Assembly (NCBI RefSeq): GCF_001434575.1
Contig: NZ_AZDA01000140.1
Coordinates: 146,309 to 210,308 of the forward strand
DNA from: Loigolactobacillus bifermentans DSM 20003
GTDB taxonomy: Bacteria; Bacillota; Bacilli; Lactobacillales; Lactobacillaceae
DNA length: 64,000 nt
Reading direction: 5' to 3'
Part shown: positions 17,447 through 27,614 of the stretch, piece after piece
How positions within the stretch are numbered: position 1 is the first letter of the stretch
How the letters are laid out: each line of letters begins with the position of its first letter
Translations under genes and position numbers: made by a program
Notes under the pieces: model-generated
Told to the model about the DNA's origin: nothing
The model's database searches: none
What the model saw: the letters and a program-made list of their open reading frames with translations, nothing else

Positions 17447-18475
17447 TTAAGGCATGATCACGTGGGTTGGCAAACCTGCCGCCGCGTCTAGCCCAAACAT
17501 TTGATTTAAGTTTTGAATGGCTTGGCCCCCTGCCCCTTTGATCAGGTTATCGATGACGCTGACCACGGTGACATTGTGGGTGACGGGGTTGTATTGCAAC
17601 CCCAGGTCACAGAAATTGGTGCCTTGCACTTGTTTTAACATTGGTAACGTTGCGCCAAATCGGACGAAGTCGGCGTGTTGATAAGTGGTTTCAAACGCAG
17701 CGACTAACTGCTCGGCTGTGGTGCCAGGTTTGACCTTGGCATAAATCGTACTCATAATGCCGCGGGTCACTGGGATCAACGTGGTGGTAAACTCAATGGC
17801 CGGAATTTCTGGATTCCAAGCTTGTAATTGTTGCATGATTTCTGGAATGTGTTGGTGCTGATCCACTTTATACAATTGTAGGTTTTCGTTGGTTTGGCTG
17901 AAATGCGTTGACGTAGCCAACTTTTTACCTGCGCCAGATGTGCCTGACTTGGCATCGACCACAATTGAATCCGGTTGGATCAAATCGTTTTGTGCCAGTG
18001 GCGCTAAACCTAACAATGTGGCGGTGGCGTAACAACCTGGATTAGCCACATATTTGGCGCTCCCAACTTGCCCAAATTCGGCTAAGCCATAGTAAGCTGC
18101 GTCTAAAGCCGCTTGTGGTGCGGCTGGCTTGTGGTACCACTTTTCATAAGTCGCCGGTTGCTTTAAGCGGTAATCCCCAGACAAGTCGATCACTGGAAAG
18201 CCGGCGGCAATAAAGGGTGCGGCCACTTGTGAGGTGACCCCAGCCGAGGTGGCGAAAAACACCACATCGTTGGCGGCCATGATGGTTGCCACATCATAAG
18301 GATGAATCATGGCAGTGGCGCTAATGCCAAACATGGGTACGGCTTCACTTAAAGGTTGATCTGTTGTTTGACTGTGTCCATAAAGGTTAATTTCCGTAAC
18401 GGCTGGGTGTTGTTGGAGCAATTGGTATAACACCATGCCGCCATAACCGGTGACCCCGACTAAGGCTGTTTTCAT
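17447..18475 (-). CDS. argC: N-acetyl-gamma-glutamyl-phosphate reductase
   Basis: The 342-residue NADPH enzyme reduces acetylglutamyl phosphate to the semialdehyde. The Rossmann start ALVGVTGYGGMVL (about 4-16) and the active-site Cys in VANPGCYAT (about residue 151) are present, as is the C-terminal dimer element SVIDNLIKGAGGQA. It is the first gene of argCJBDF. Its leader faces that of carA, and an inverted repeat typical of ARG boxes lies 27 bases upstream of its ATG. Confidence 0.95.
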   Translation of the reverse strand: MKTALVGVTGYGGMVLYQLLQQHPAVTEINLYGHSQTTDQPLSEAVPMFGISATAMIHPYDVATIMAANDVVFFATSAGVTSQVAAPFIAAGFPVIDLSGDYRLKQPATYEKWYHKPAAPQAALDAAYYGLAEFGQVGSAKYVANPGCYATATLLGLAPLAQNDLIQPDSIVVDAKSGTSGAGKKLATSTHFSQTNENLQLYKVDQHQHIPEIMQQLQAWNPEIPAIEFTTTLIPVTRGIMSTIYAKVKPGTTAEQLVAAFETTYQHADFVRFGATLPMLKQVQGTNFCDLGLQYNPVTHNVTVVSVIDNLIKGAGGQAIQNLNQMFGLDAAAGLPTHVIMP

Positions 18476-18501
18476 TTCTCATCATCTCTCTAATAATCAA
18501 T

Positions 18502-18518
18502 ATTCATTTCTCATGAAT
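18502..18518. promoter_or_regulatory. candidate ARG box (ArgR operator)
   Basis: ATTCAT-ttctc-ATGAAT is an A/T-rich inverted repeat with 5-base spacing, the geometry of ArgR half-sites (TNTGNATWWWWATNCANA class). It lies in the 258-base divergent argC-carA region. Further A/T-rich half-sites (ATGCAAAAATAA near 18590, ATATGCACTATTT near 18620, TTAATATGC near 18640) suggest several ArgR dimers. No argR gene is in the window. Confidence 0.6.
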
Positions 18519-18662
18519 TTTTAGTCGATTTATCATTTGCAAATAGCTTACGGCAGATGACACGAAAATGCAAGGTTTTTTTATTTTTATGCAAAAATAA
18601 CTGGATAATTCCAAAAATATGCACTATTTAGCAGTTAATATGCTAAAATAATCATTTTTCAG

Positions 18663-18691
18663 TTGACCTTTGCTCAAAAATGCGGTTTACT
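18663..18691 (+). promoter_or_regulatory. carAB promoter
   Basis: TTGACC and TTTACT are separated by exactly 17 bases. Transcription should start near 18698, which lies downstream of the most upstream in-frame start (18680) and so supports the carA start at 18734. Confidence 0.75.
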
Positions 18692-18733
18692 AGTAACAAT
18701 CAAACTGAATATTTGCGAAAGGATATGAATTCA

Positions 18734-19816
18734 ATGCAAAAATACCTTACCTTAGCAGATGGCACGACGTTCACCGGCGTCGCTTTTGGTGCCACCCATG
18801 CATTAGCCGCTGGCGAAGTTGTTTTCAACACCGGCATGACCGGCTATCAAGAAGCCATTACGGATCCTTCCTATACAAACCAATTATTAACGTTTACTTA
18901 TCCTTTAATTGGAACTTATGGCATTAACTTACATCAAAATCAGGCGCCAAAAGCCAGTTGCCAAGCGGTGATCATTCGCCACTTAGACGCTGAGATCACC
19001 CACCATGATTATCAGCAATCCTTAAATGACTTTTTAGCCGCCGAACAAATTCCTGGCATTAGCGGCATTGACACCCGGGCTCTCACCAAGCACATTCGGG
19101 TCAATGGCACGATGCAGGCTATTTTAAGCAATGAACCCGTTGCGGCCACAGACTTTGCTTCCTTATATAAAGTTTTGGCCAAGCAACTGGATAAACAACC
19201 TTGCCTGGAACAAGAAAGCTTCCATCCCTTACATGCCGACTACCACGTTGTCTTGTTAGACTTCGGGATCAAACATGCGATCATTCAACAACTACTCAAA
19301 CAAAACTGTTCAGTGACCGTTTTGCCTTACCAAACGGATTTTGAAACGATTGCCGCCTTAAATCCTGACGGCATCTTCGTTTCCAACGGCCCCGATGACC
19401 CGACGGCTTATCCAAACAGCCTGCCGCTGTTACAACAATTAGAGCACCATTATCCGGTTGCTGGTATTTGTTTAGGCCATCAACTATTAGCGCTGGCGAA
19501 TGGTGCCAAAACTTACGCCTTACCATTTGGGCACCGCGGGCAAAATCATCCGGTTAAATTATTGGCTTCCGGTCATACGATCATGACCAGCCAAAACCAC
19601 GGTTACGCCGTTGACGCTGCTTCGGTAGCGCAAACTGACCTGAAGATCACCGCCGTTGAAGGCAACGACAATACCGTCGAAGGCTTGGCGCACAAAGCCT
19701 TACCAGTGATCAGCGTTCAATACCATCCCGAAGCCAATCCTGGTCCGTTAGACGGCCAAATTTTCTTCCAAGAATTCAAACAATTGATGGCAAAAGAGGT
19801 GCTCCAACATGCCTAA
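18734..19816 (+). CDS. carA: carbamoyl-phosphate synthase small subunit (glutaminase)
   Basis: The 360-residue subunit releases ammonia from glutamine for CarB. The N-terminal domain ([15 protein letters not shown]) is followed by a class I amidotransferase with the nucleophile Cys in [14 protein letters not shown] and the His/Glu pair in [12 protein letters not shown] take ATG 18734 with AAAGGA 10 bases before it; the upstream in-frame ATG at 18725 lies only two bases from that site. The stop lies inside carB (8-base overlap), so the two are translationally coupled. The position opposite argC marks this as the arginine-linked copy. Confidence 0.94.
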   Translation: MQKYLTLADGTTFTGVAFGATHALAAGEVVFNTGMTGYQEAITDPSYTNQLLTFTYPLIGTYGINLHQNQAPKASCQAVIIRHLDAEITHHDYQQSLNDFLAAEQIPGISGIDTRALTKHIRVNGTMQAILSNEPVAATDFASLYKVLAKQLDKQPCLEQESFHPLHADYHVVLLDFGIKHAIIQQLLKQNCSVTVLPYQTDFETIAALNPDGIFVSNGPDDPTAYPNSLPLLQQLEHHYPVAGICLGHQLLALANGAKTYALPFGHRGQNHPVKLLASGHTIMTSQNHGYAVDAASVAQTDLKITAVEGNDNTVEGLAHKALPVISVQYHPEANPGPLDGQIFFQEFKQLMAKEVLQHA

Positions 19817-22800
19817 AGATCTGAACATTCATAAAATTGCCGTAATCGGTTCTGGCCCCATCGTCATTGGCCAAGCCGCTGAATTTGACTACGCTGGCAG
19901 CCAAGCCTGCCTCAGCCTGCGTGAAGAAGGTTATGAAGTGGTCTTGATCAACTCCAACCCAGCGACGATCATGACCGACGATGAAATTGCGGATGAAGTT
20001 TACTTAGATCCAATTAGCTTGGATTCTGTAAGTGCCATTTTGGCCAAAGAACGGCCGGATGCTTTGTTGCCCACTTTAGGCGGCCAAACTGGCCTGAACA
20101 TGGCGGTTGAACTAAACGACGCCGGCGTGTTAGCTAAATACAACATTAAATTGTTAGGCACGAGCCTAGAAACCATTAACCAAGCCGAAGATCGAGAATC
20201 CTTTAAAGAGTTGATGCAACAGTTACATCAACCGATTCCCGCCAGTCTTACAGTGCACACATTAGCCGACGCGGTACAATTTGCCGATGAAGTCGGCTAC
20301 CCTGTGATCGTACGGCCAGCTTACACCCTAGGCGGCACTGGCGGCGGGATTGCCAACGACCACGACAGTTTGGTGACCATTGGCAAACGGGGTTTGGCCT
20401 TGTCGCCAGCCACCGAATGTTTGATTGAAAAAAGCATTGCCGGCTACAAAGAAATCGAATACGAAGTCATGCGGGATCAAAACGGGGATAAAATCAGCGT
20501 TTGTAACATGGAAAACTTTGACCCAGTGGGCATTCATACCGGTGATTCGATTGTCGTCGCCCCTTCGCAAACCTTAACGGACACGGAATATCAACGCCTG
20601 CGGCATGCCGCTTTGGAAATCGTCGAAGCCTTGGACATCAAAGGCGGCTGTAACGTCCAATTAGCCCAAGATCCCGATAGTGACCAATACTACGTGATCG
20701 AAGTCAACCCCCGGGTCAGCCGCTCGTCAGCCTTAGCCTCTAAGGCCACTGGCTATCCAATTGCTAAAATTGCCGCTAAAATTGCCGTGGGATTGAATTT
20801 AAGTGAGATCCAAAATCCCGTGACGAAAACCACCTATGCAGCATTTGAACCCGCTTTGGATTACGTGGTGGCCAAGATTCCCCGTTTGCCGTTTGATAAA
20901 TTCACCAGTGCCCAACGCCAATTAGGCACCCAAATGAAGGCCACCGGGGAAGTCATGGGGATCGGCTTAACGCTGGAAGAAGCCTTACTGAAGGCAGTTG
21001 CGTCATTGGAAGTTAGCAGCACCTTACAAGCCCAACTGGTGCCGGCAAAAGCCTATACTGACGCTGAACTGGCGGCTCAATTGCAACACCCGACTGACCA
21101 GCGGCTCTTTGAATTATTTGCAGCTTTAAAACGCGGTTGGTCGCTAGATAAAATTGCGGATTTAACGCAAATCAACTTGTACTTCTTGCACAAATTGAAC
21201 AATATTTGGCAGCTGTTTGTGAAGCTAGGTCAAACCACATTAACCGCTGAATTATTAGCCACTGCCAAGCAAAATGGCTTTAGCGACGACATGATCGCAG
21301 CGGCCACTGACAAAACGGCCACTGACATTCAAGCCTTACGTCATACCCAAGCCTTACACCCGATTTATAAAATGGTTGATACTTGTGCCGGTGAATTTGC
21401 CAGTGAAACGCCTTATTTTTACAGCAGTTATTTCTTAGGTGAAAATGAAAGCCAGCCTTTAACCAACAGTATTGTGGTGATTGGTTCGGGTCCCATTCGG
21501 ATCGGACAAGGAGTTGAATTTGATTACACCACCGTTCACTGTGTGCAAGCGATTCAGCAAGCCGGCTACAAAGCAATCATTATCAATAACAACCCTGAAA
21601 CCGTGTCCACTGATTTCTCGATTTCAGACAAGTTATACTTTGAACCGTTAACCATTGAAAGTGTCATGAACATTATTGAACTGGAACAGCCCTTAGGCGT
21701 CATCGTGCAATTTGGGGGGCAAACCTCTATTAACCTGACCAGCGCCTTAGCAGCCCAAGGCGTGAAAATCCTTGGCACCTCCTTGCACGGCATCAATCAA
21801 ACGGAGGATCGCCACGAATTTGAGGCCCTGTTACAGGCCCAACACATTCGCCAAGCACCTGGCGCCACGGCGATGAATTTAGCTGAAGCCAAGGCCATTG
21901 CCCCACAAGTTGGGTATCCCGTGATGGTGCGGCCAAGTTATGTGCTTGGGGGCCGGGCCATGGCCGAAGTGCACAATGAAGCCGAATTGGAAACTTACGT
22001 GGCCAAAGCCATGGCGGCAGCCCCTAATCAACCGATTTTAATCGACCACTATGTCACCGGACGTGAATGTGAAGTGGATATTCTCAGTGACGGCAAGGAA
22101 ATCTTCATTCCTGGGATCATGGAACATTTAGAAGGCGCAGGCATTCATTCAGGGGACTCCATTGCCATTTACCCGCCCCAACATTTAACCGCTGCTGAAA
22201 AAACGGCGATCATTGCCATTGCCACTAAAATCGGCAAACAAGTTCACTGTGTGGGGATGATGAACATTCAATTTATTTGTGCTGATGCCGTTTATGTCAT
22301 CGATGTGAACCCTCGGGCTAGCCGAACCGTACCATTTATGAGCAAAGTCACCGGCCACCACTTGGCAAAATTAGCCACCCGGTTGATTTTAGGTGAATCG
22401 TTAGCCGAAGTGGGCTTACACCCTGGCTGCGACCCCGAGCCTGAAACCGTTGCGGTGAAGGCCCCGGTTTTCTCCTTTATGAAGTTACCTGGGATGGCCA
22501 CGGCCTTATCGCCTGAAATGAAATCCACTGGTGAAACCATTGGCCGCGGCGCCGATTTCCCAACGGCTTTAAAGGCCGCCTTAGTGGACAGCTATCATTT
22601 TCCAGCCGCCACACCTGGAAAAATAGCCTTGTTGGATCCAACTGCCGCAACAGACACTGATTTGAACCAAGCCTTGACCCAAGGGGGTTACCAGCCCGTA
22701 ACCATCACCCAGGCTGACCAATTGGCCGACTATACCAGCGACCAGGTGGCCTTGGTGATCAACGGCGCGCAAGAACAAGACACAGCTGAACCATTGAATT

Positions 22801-22880
22801 ACTTTGCGTTAAGCCAAAATGTGCCTTTCTTCAGTGCCACTGCCACCATCAAAGGTATTTTAGCCGCTTTAAATCATTAG
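19809..22880 (+). CDS. carB: carbamoyl-phosphate synthase large subunit, arginine-type
   Basis: The 1023-residue enzyme is built from two related halves, each opening with a GSGPIxIGQ motif (about residues 14 and 559) and each with an ATP-grasp domain ([13 protein letters not shown] in the first, [11 protein letters not shown] in the second). The C-terminal MGS-like regulatory domain is short, about 85 residues against roughly 130 in UMP-regulated enzymes such as that of E. coli. This fits a subunit controlled through ArgR rather than by pyrimidine effectors. It ends with an intrinsic terminator. Confidence 0.95.
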   Translation: MPKDLNIHKIAVIGSGPIVIGQAAEFDYAGSQACLSLREEGYEVVLINSNPATIMTDDEIADEVYLDPISLDSVSAILAKERPDALLPTLGGQTGLNMAVELNDAGVLAKYNIKLLGTSLETINQAEDRESFKELMQQLHQPIPASLTVHTLADAVQFADEVGYPVIVRPAYTLGGTGGGIANDHDSLVTIGKRGLALSPATECLIEKSIAGYKEIEYEVMRDQNGDKISVCNMENFDPVGIHTGDSIVVAPSQTLTDTEYQRLRHAALEIVEALDIKGGCNVQLAQDPDSDQYYVIEVNPRVSRSSALASKATGYPIAKIAAKIAVGLNLSEIQNPVTKTTYAAFEPALDYVVAKIPRLPFDKFTSAQRQLGTQMKATGEVMGIGLTLEEALLKAVASLEVSSTLQAQLVPAKAYTDAELAAQLQHPTDQRLFELFAALKRGWSLDKIADLTQINLYFLHKLNNIWQLFVKLGQTTLTAELLATAKQNGFSDDMIAAATDKTATDIQALRHTQALHPIYKMVDTCAGEFASETPYFYSSYFLGENESQPLTNSIVVIGSGPIRIGQGVEFDYTTVHCVQAIQQAGYKAIIINNNPETVSTDFSISDKLYFEPLTIESVMNIIELEQPLGVIVQFGGQTSINLTSALAAQGVKILGTSLHGINQTEDRHEFEALLQAQHIRQAPGATAMNLAEAKAIAPQVGYPVMVRPSYVLGGRAMAEVHNEAELETYVAKAMAAAPNQPILIDHYVTGRECEVDILSDGKEIFIPGIMEHLEGAGIHSGDSIAIYPPQHLTAAEKTAIIAIATKIGKQVHCVGMMNIQFICADAVYVIDVNPRASRTVPFMSKVTGHHLAKLATRLILGESLAEVGLHPGCDPEPETVAVKAPVFSFMKLPGMATALSPEMKSTGETIGRGADFPTALKAALVDSYHFPAATPGKIALLDPTAATDTDLNQALTQGGYQPVTITQADQLADYTSDQVALVINGAQEQDTAEPLNYFALSQNVPFFSATATIKGILAALNH

Positions 22881-22886
22881 CATGAC

Positions 22887-22915
22887 AAAAAAGCCGTCCA
22901 AGCGGGCGGCTTTTT
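22887..22915 (+). terminator. terminator after carAB
   Basis: AAAAAAGCCGTCC pairs with GGGCGGCTTTTT around a short loop 6 bases after the carB stop. Confidence 0.88.
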
Positions 22916-22991
22916 CATGCAAAAGACTATCTTTCAATTTAAAAATCCGTATAATAAACATTAATTTATTTTCAAAAAGGTGGCGTTGTCG

Positions 22992-24473
22992 TTGAAAACC
23001 AATTCCGAATTAAAAGCACTGTATCAAAATTGCCGGTTAGGCCTGGAAATTGAAGAACATCGGGTCACCGCAACAGGCCATTTAAGCCAAACCCCTTACC
23101 CAGGTCACTTCGGGAGTCGACAAAGCCACCCTTATTTTCAATCCGACTTTGGTGAATCACAAAGCGAACTGGTCACCGGTGTGTTTACATCGACCCAGGC
23201 GCTGATGCAACAATTAACCGCGTTACAAACCATTTGGCGCCAAGCGTTGCCTGCTGGCGAGCAGATCTGGCCTTTTTCCATGCCGCCAAATCTAACCGAA
23301 AATGAACAACACCATATTCGTGAGCATTTTGGCCGCCCGGCTTACCAGGCTTATCGGGACTATTTAAAAACCCACTATGCACTAAGCCAATCTTTGACCA
23401 CCGGGGTCCATGTGAATTTCAGCTTACCCGCAACTTTAGACTTACCAGTTGCGGCACACAATGCGCTGTACTTTAAAATCGCCCAGTCTTTTGTCAGTTA
23501 CCGCTGGCTACTGACTTATCTGTTTGGCGCCAGTCCAAACGCGGCACCATCGCATTTAAGCGCCCTTTCAAGCGCGCTTAAAGCGCCGGTTCGTAGCATT
23601 CGCAATAGTCAATTTGGCTTTACCAACGCTGTCACTGAAACCATTCCTTATACCAGTTTAGCCGCACACGTTCAAGCACTGGATCATGCGGTGACCCAAG
23701 GTGACTTGTACTCACCGCATGAATTTTACGGGCCCGTTCGGCTTAAAGGTCCCGCAGCCATTTCGGATTTGCTGACGCAACCCATCGACCATTTAGAATG
23801 TCGGGTATTGGATCTGGATCCATTTAGCGCCAACGGTATCGACCAAACCACGGTTGAATTTTTGCGCCTGCTTTTGGTATTTGGCTCACAACAGCCTGCC
23901 AAAACAGCTGCCGAATTAGCGCAAATGCAGCAATGGAACCGCGACGTTGCTTTAGAACACCCGTTAAGCAGCAGTCAGTTCGCGGCGCCAGCCGAACAGG
24001 TCTTAGCTCAGCTGGCAACCTTTGCCCAACAAATCGACGCCCCAGCAGCCGCCCAAGCCGTGGCAAACATGCAGCAACGCGCGCGGCACCCAGCCTTGAC
24101 GCCTAGTGCCCGGATCATCACCACGGCTGCAAACTGGCAAGCACTTGGTTGCCAGCTTGGACAACAGCACCAACACACCGCATTACAGCAAACTTGGCTT
24201 GAGGTTTGGCAAGCACAACAAATCCCACCAGCGGTACAACAATTACTGGCACTGGCCTACCGCCGCGGCATCACCGTAGTAGCGTGGCAAGCGACAACTG
24301 GCACGCTAACCTTAGCGTATCAAGGCCAACAAGCCCACTTTAGCGCCACAACACAAGGCTTATATCCCCTGACTTCGGTGCAAGGGGATCAGCCTGAACT
24401 GGAACAACAGTTACAGGCCGCTTTTCAGACCCTCCCACCGTTAGATTGTACGACAAATCCAGCAGCGGACTAA
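22992..24473 (+). CDS. gshA: glutamate-cysteine ligase (gamma-glutamylcysteine synthetase)
   Basis: The roughly 493-residue protein has the type I glutamate-cysteine ligase pattern seen in the N-terminal half of GshAB and in E. coli GshA: GLEIEEHRV, then HPYFQSDFGESQSELVTG, IWPFSMPP, TTGVHVNFS, and HLECRVLDLDPFSANGID. It makes gamma-glutamylcysteine from Glu and Cys. The ATP-grasp glutathione synthetase half found in GshAB is absent, so the product would be gamma-Glu-Cys unless a gshB lies elsewhere. The start is TTG at 22992 (AGGTGG 8 bases upstream) or TTG at 22986. A glutathione-reductase-like gene lies at 48.8 kb. Confidence 0.85.
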   Translation: MKTNSELKALYQNCRLGLEIEEHRVTATGHLSQTPYPGHFGSRQSHPYFQSDFGESQSELVTGVFTSTQALMQQLTALQTIWRQALPAGEQIWPFSMPPNLTENEQHHIREHFGRPAYQAYRDYLKTHYALSQSLTTGVHVNFSLPATLDLPVAAHNALYFKIAQSFVSYRWLLTYLFGASPNAAPSHLSALSSALKAPVRSIRNSQFGFTNAVTETIPYTSLAAHVQALDHAVTQGDLYSPHEFYGPVRLKGPAAISDLLTQPIDHLECRVLDLDPFSANGIDQTTVEFLRLLLVFGSQQPAKTAAELAQMQQWNRDVALEHPLSSSQFAAPAEQVLAQLATFAQQIDAPAAAQAVANMQQRARHPALTPSARIITTAANWQALGCQLGQQHQHTALQQTWLEVWQAQQIPPAVQQLLALAYRRGITVVAWQATTGTLTLAYQGQQAHFSATTQGLYPLTSVQGDQPELEQQLQAAFQTLPPLDCTTNPAAD

Positions 24474-24517
24474 AAAAGAAAGCTTTGACAGCAAAATTGT
24501 CAAAGCTTTCTTTTTTA
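24472..24517. terminator. strong terminator hairpin after gshA
   Basis: AAAAAAGAAAGCTTTGACA pairs with TGTCAAAGCTTTCTTTTTT around a short loop. It may serve both gshA and the facing membrane-protein gene. Confidence 0.9.
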
Positions 24518-24579
24518 TAGCATGATCTGCCAACTTAGCATGCCACCTCAAATAAACCGCACTAACGCAGCAATTTTAA

Positions 24580-26835
24580 CTAATTACTACCGTTGTCAGA
24601 GATTTTTTGCTCATTATTGCCAAGGGTCACGATCTGGACATGGCCATTCTTCTGTTGCAGTTGTGCCTTGGTGTAGCGGAAGGTTTGAATTCGCGTTGCT
24701 TTACCGTTGGTGTACGTGGTCGTATAAGTTACGTCAAAACTAACGGTGGCTTGAGTCGCAGACGTTGCGGCCACTTGGTTTGTTTTCACCTTAAAGGCCG
24801 TATGATCAATATTGGCAATATCCATGTGGGTTTGACCAATAAACTTCTGGAATTTACTGTACCATTCAGCATTTTTACCTTGGGTAAAGTAAGCTGCCAG
24901 TTGATTATTGTATTGTGCATAGTGCGTATTTGCGCTATACGTTGCCTTACTCATCAACTGGTAAAAACCGTCCAACGTTTTTTGTGCCGTGGCTTGGGTC
25001 AAAAATTGATCAAAGTTCAGCGTCACATTTTGTTGGGTTTGGCCTTTAGTCAAAGCCACTGTTTTCGTTTTATAAGGCTTGCCTTGCAAGGTTTGCCGTA
25101 GCTGAACCTGCATTTTACCCTGCCAAGTTAAATCTTTTAAAGCCAATTGACTGTTTTTCAAAGTACCCCGCTGTTCACCATTAATGTAAACAGTGGCGTC
25201 AGCAACGTTACTTTGTAGCGTGACGGACAGCGGCTTCAACGTTAAATCGATCGTTTGAGCCGCCGGCATTAAAAAAGTCGTTGTTGCCTGATGCGTTAAC
25301 TTTTTGCCGTTACTGGTGCCTGTCACTTTTAAATTATATTTACCCGGCATAAATGGCCCAATTTTCTGTTCTTGGGTCACCTTTTTAGCCGTCACATTTT
25401 GATCATCTAAGAAAATCGACGGTTTCGGAATATCTGTTTTGATGGTCCGATAGATCGGTGTGATCTCCAACTGATAATTGCTAAACAGCCAATTATGCCC
25501 TGTTTTTACAAAAGAAAGGGTCCCATCACTGGTTTTTCGCTTGGTTTTCAACTGTTTCTTGGCCTGTTTTAAATAGTCCGGATTCGCCTTGATATAGCGA
25601 ATAAACGGGCGACTGTTACCAGGATTAAAAGCTAAGTCCGAGCTGGTACTCTTAATGGCTGCACTAACCTGACTCGGTTTTTCGGTCGCAACTTGGTCAA
25701 AGGCACGATTAAGCTGGGCAGCACGGCTATAATGTACCTTACCGAAGAAAAAAGCTAAAGCAACAACGACAACAAGTACCCCAACGGTCACCCAAGCAAC
25801 CCATTTTTTGGATTGTGGTTGATCGGCGTGTTGCCGCCGGTGGTGTTCGTCTTCCGTTTTATCTTTCTTTTCAAAATAACGTTCTGCTTTTGAAGTCGGC
25901 TCTGGTTCAGCCTCATCTGTTGCAGCAGGTGTTGGCTCCGCCACTGTCGCCACTTTGTCCAAGGCCACCTTTTCATCAGCCTCCGCTTCGGCGGAAGTCG
26001 GTGCTTCTGAAGTGGCTTCGGTTGCCGTTGAATCTGCAGCAACACTGGATTCAGCGCTAGCGCTTGAAACCGCCTGAGCGACTGCCGATGATGTTGCAAC
26101 CGACGTTGCCTCAGCAGAAACCGGTGTGTCAGCAACCGCTGATGACGTTGTTGGGTCGGAAGCAGGGGCTTCTGAAGCAGCCACCTCGCTAGTTGTTTCC
26201 TGTTGACGGTCTGATTCGGCCCGGACTTGATCGACAAGATCTGAAATATCCTTGGTTTTGTCTAATGCGTGGGCCACCCGCCGGCTTTCCAATGCTGCTT
26301 CTGAATCAGCGTTGGCTTTCGGTTCAACGTGTGGTTCTTCGTTGGCAATTTTGGCGCTGGCAGCGCGTAATTTTGCAAAAATCGCCTCTGGATTTTCATC
26401 TGCTGAGATCCCGGTTAACAGGTTCATGGCATCCGAATTAATCGCCACTTGTGACGGTGCAGCAGATGATTGTGCGGCCGCTTCGGACTTCGCCGGCGTT
26501 TTAGCTTGCGATTGTGCCGAACTGGCCGGTGCTTTAGACACAGGCTCAGCAGCACTGCTTGGCGCTGTTGCAGTGCTTGAAACAGGACGATTTGAAGTTG
26601 CTGATGATGCGGGCTGGCTTGGCGCCGCTTGACTGCTGACTGGTGCAGTTGCGCTTGGAATCGTAATTTTATGTTCACGATAGGCAACTAAATCAAAGCC
26701 ACAGTTCAAGCATTCCTGATCATTAGAAGCAATGGGTGCCCCACAATTTGGGCAGAAAAATTCCCCGGCTCCTAAATCGCCAAGATCAGTCGCAGGTAAA
26801 TGGGTTTTAAGTTTTAATTGTGATAATCGGTCCAT
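24580..26835 (-). CDS. TcaA/YvbJ-like zinc-ribbon membrane protein with long low-complexity linker
   Basis: The 751-residue protein has an N-terminal zinc ribbon (Cys28, Cys31, Cys42, Cys45), a linker rich in Ala/Ser/Glu/Thr from about 58 to 325, a single membrane segment at about 344-364, and an external part with repeated TcaA-like beta domains and a terminal NTF2-like domain of about 130 residues. TcaA in Staphylococcus links the membrane to cell-wall stress and glycopeptide response. A cytoplasmic ribbon with a long disordered tether followed by an outside domain fits a sensor or scaffold. The linker is far longer than in TcaA. Role here is not known. Confidence 0.75.
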   Translation of the reverse strand: MDRLSQLKLKTHLPATDLGDLGAGEFFCPNCGAPIASNDQECLNCGFDLVAYREHKITIPSATAPVSSQAAPSQPASSATSNRPVSSTATAPSSAAEPVSKAPASSAQSQAKTPAKSEAAAQSSAAPSQVAINSDAMNLLTGISADENPEAIFAKLRAASAKIANEEPHVEPKANADSEAALESRRVAHALDKTKDISDLVDQVRAESDRQQETTSEVAASEAPASDPTTSSAVADTPVSAEATSVATSSAVAQAVSSASAESSVAADSTATEATSEAPTSAEAEADEKVALDKVATVAEPTPAATDEAEPEPTSKAERYFEKKDKTEDEHHRRQHADQPQSKKWVAWVTVGVLVVVVALAFFFGKVHYSRAAQLNRAFDQVATEKPSQVSAAIKSTSSDLAFNPGNSRPFIRYIKANPDYLKQAKKQLKTKRKTSDGTLSFVKTGHNWLFSNYQLEITPIYRTIKTDIPKPSIFLDDQNVTAKKVTQEQKIGPFMPGKYNLKVTGTSNGKKLTHQATTTFLMPAAQTIDLTLKPLSVTLQSNVADATVYINGEQRGTLKNSQLALKDLTWQGKMQVQLRQTLQGKPYKTKTVALTKGQTQQNVTLNFDQFLTQATAQKTLDGFYQLMSKATYSANTHYAQYNNQLAAYFTQGKNAEWYSKFQKFIGQTHMDIANIDHTAFKVKTNQVAATSATQATVSFDVTYTTTYTNGKATRIQTFRYTKAQLQQKNGHVQIVTLGNNEQKISDNGSN

Positions 26836-26908
26836 GACGTGCGACTCCTCTCAAAGTCTCTTGAGCACTTATTTTACTGGTAAAAGTCCCCTAAGAGATA
26901 GCATAGCA

Positions 26909-27388
26909 TTATTTGCCGTCAGCTTCAATTTTCTCCTGCCCGGCGGTGGTTAATTCAGTTAATTTTGTTTCAATGGCAGCTGTTATTTTTTGAACCGCCG
27001 CATCATAGTCTTCTAAAAAGGCCGTAACGCTGACTTGACGATCAATGCGCATCCCTGACGCATTTAAATTTTCAGCCGTGGTGATCAAGTAAAGGTTGAC
27101 TGCCCTTTGCGTATCTGCTTCGGTTAGCAGTGCGATTTTCTTGCTAAGTTCAAATGGTAAATTGATCACCCCTGCTTGCAATTCAATCGTCGCCGGCACC
27201 TCAAATGGCAATTCCAAGCGCAACTGACTGATCTTATTTGCCGTCAGGTCCTGCTTTAAAGCCGCAAAGCCAGCCGCTAACTGTGGCGCAAGCGGCTGCT
27301 TTAATTGCGCAGCGCTTAACGTCACGGTATGCGTCAAATAGGTGGCGTCAGTAAGGGTATTTAAAAATTCAGTGGTATTCATTTCCAT
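26909..27388 (-). CDS. hypothetical soluble protein
   Basis: I do not recognise this protein of about 159 residues. It is helical and Ala/Leu/Thr-rich with an acidic tail, has no cysteine, membrane segment or signal peptide, and alternates strand-like (LRLELPFEVPATIELQA) and helix-like stretches. TAGAGG precedes two possible starts, TTG at 27394 and ATG at 27388. It lies upstream of the TcaA-like gene on the same strand and is divergent from the TnpB-derived gene 226 bases away, so it may share regulation with either. Confidence 0.6.
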   Translation of the reverse strand: MEMNTTEFLNTLTDATYLTHTVTLSAAQLKQPLAPQLAAGFAALKQDLTANKISQLRLELPFEVPATIELQAGVINLPFELSKKIALLTEADTQRAVNLYLITTAENLNASGMRIDRQVSVTAFLEDYDAAVQKITAAIETKLTELTTAGQEKIEADGK

Positions 27389-27614
27389 GGTCAATTCAAC
27401 CTCTAATTTTTAGAATTTAACGGGTAACACGCAGTTAGCGTGAAATAATTGCTTTCATTATAACTTAGGATTGCCAACCACCGCAAACCTACTTTCTATT
27501 TTTTTTGTTTATAACTAGGCAGTTGCAACGTTTCGGGGTATGATGAAAGAGGTATCTTGTCCGGTGTGAGTTCAGCTGAACCTAAAAATCGGATCTTATT
27601 TATGGAGGTTAACC

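Noticed and set aside
18680-18733. N-terminal extension of CarA from the most upstream in-frame ATG
   Set aside because: The predicted transcription start from the TTGACC/TTTACT promoter lies downstream of that ATG, and the extension does not resemble CarA.
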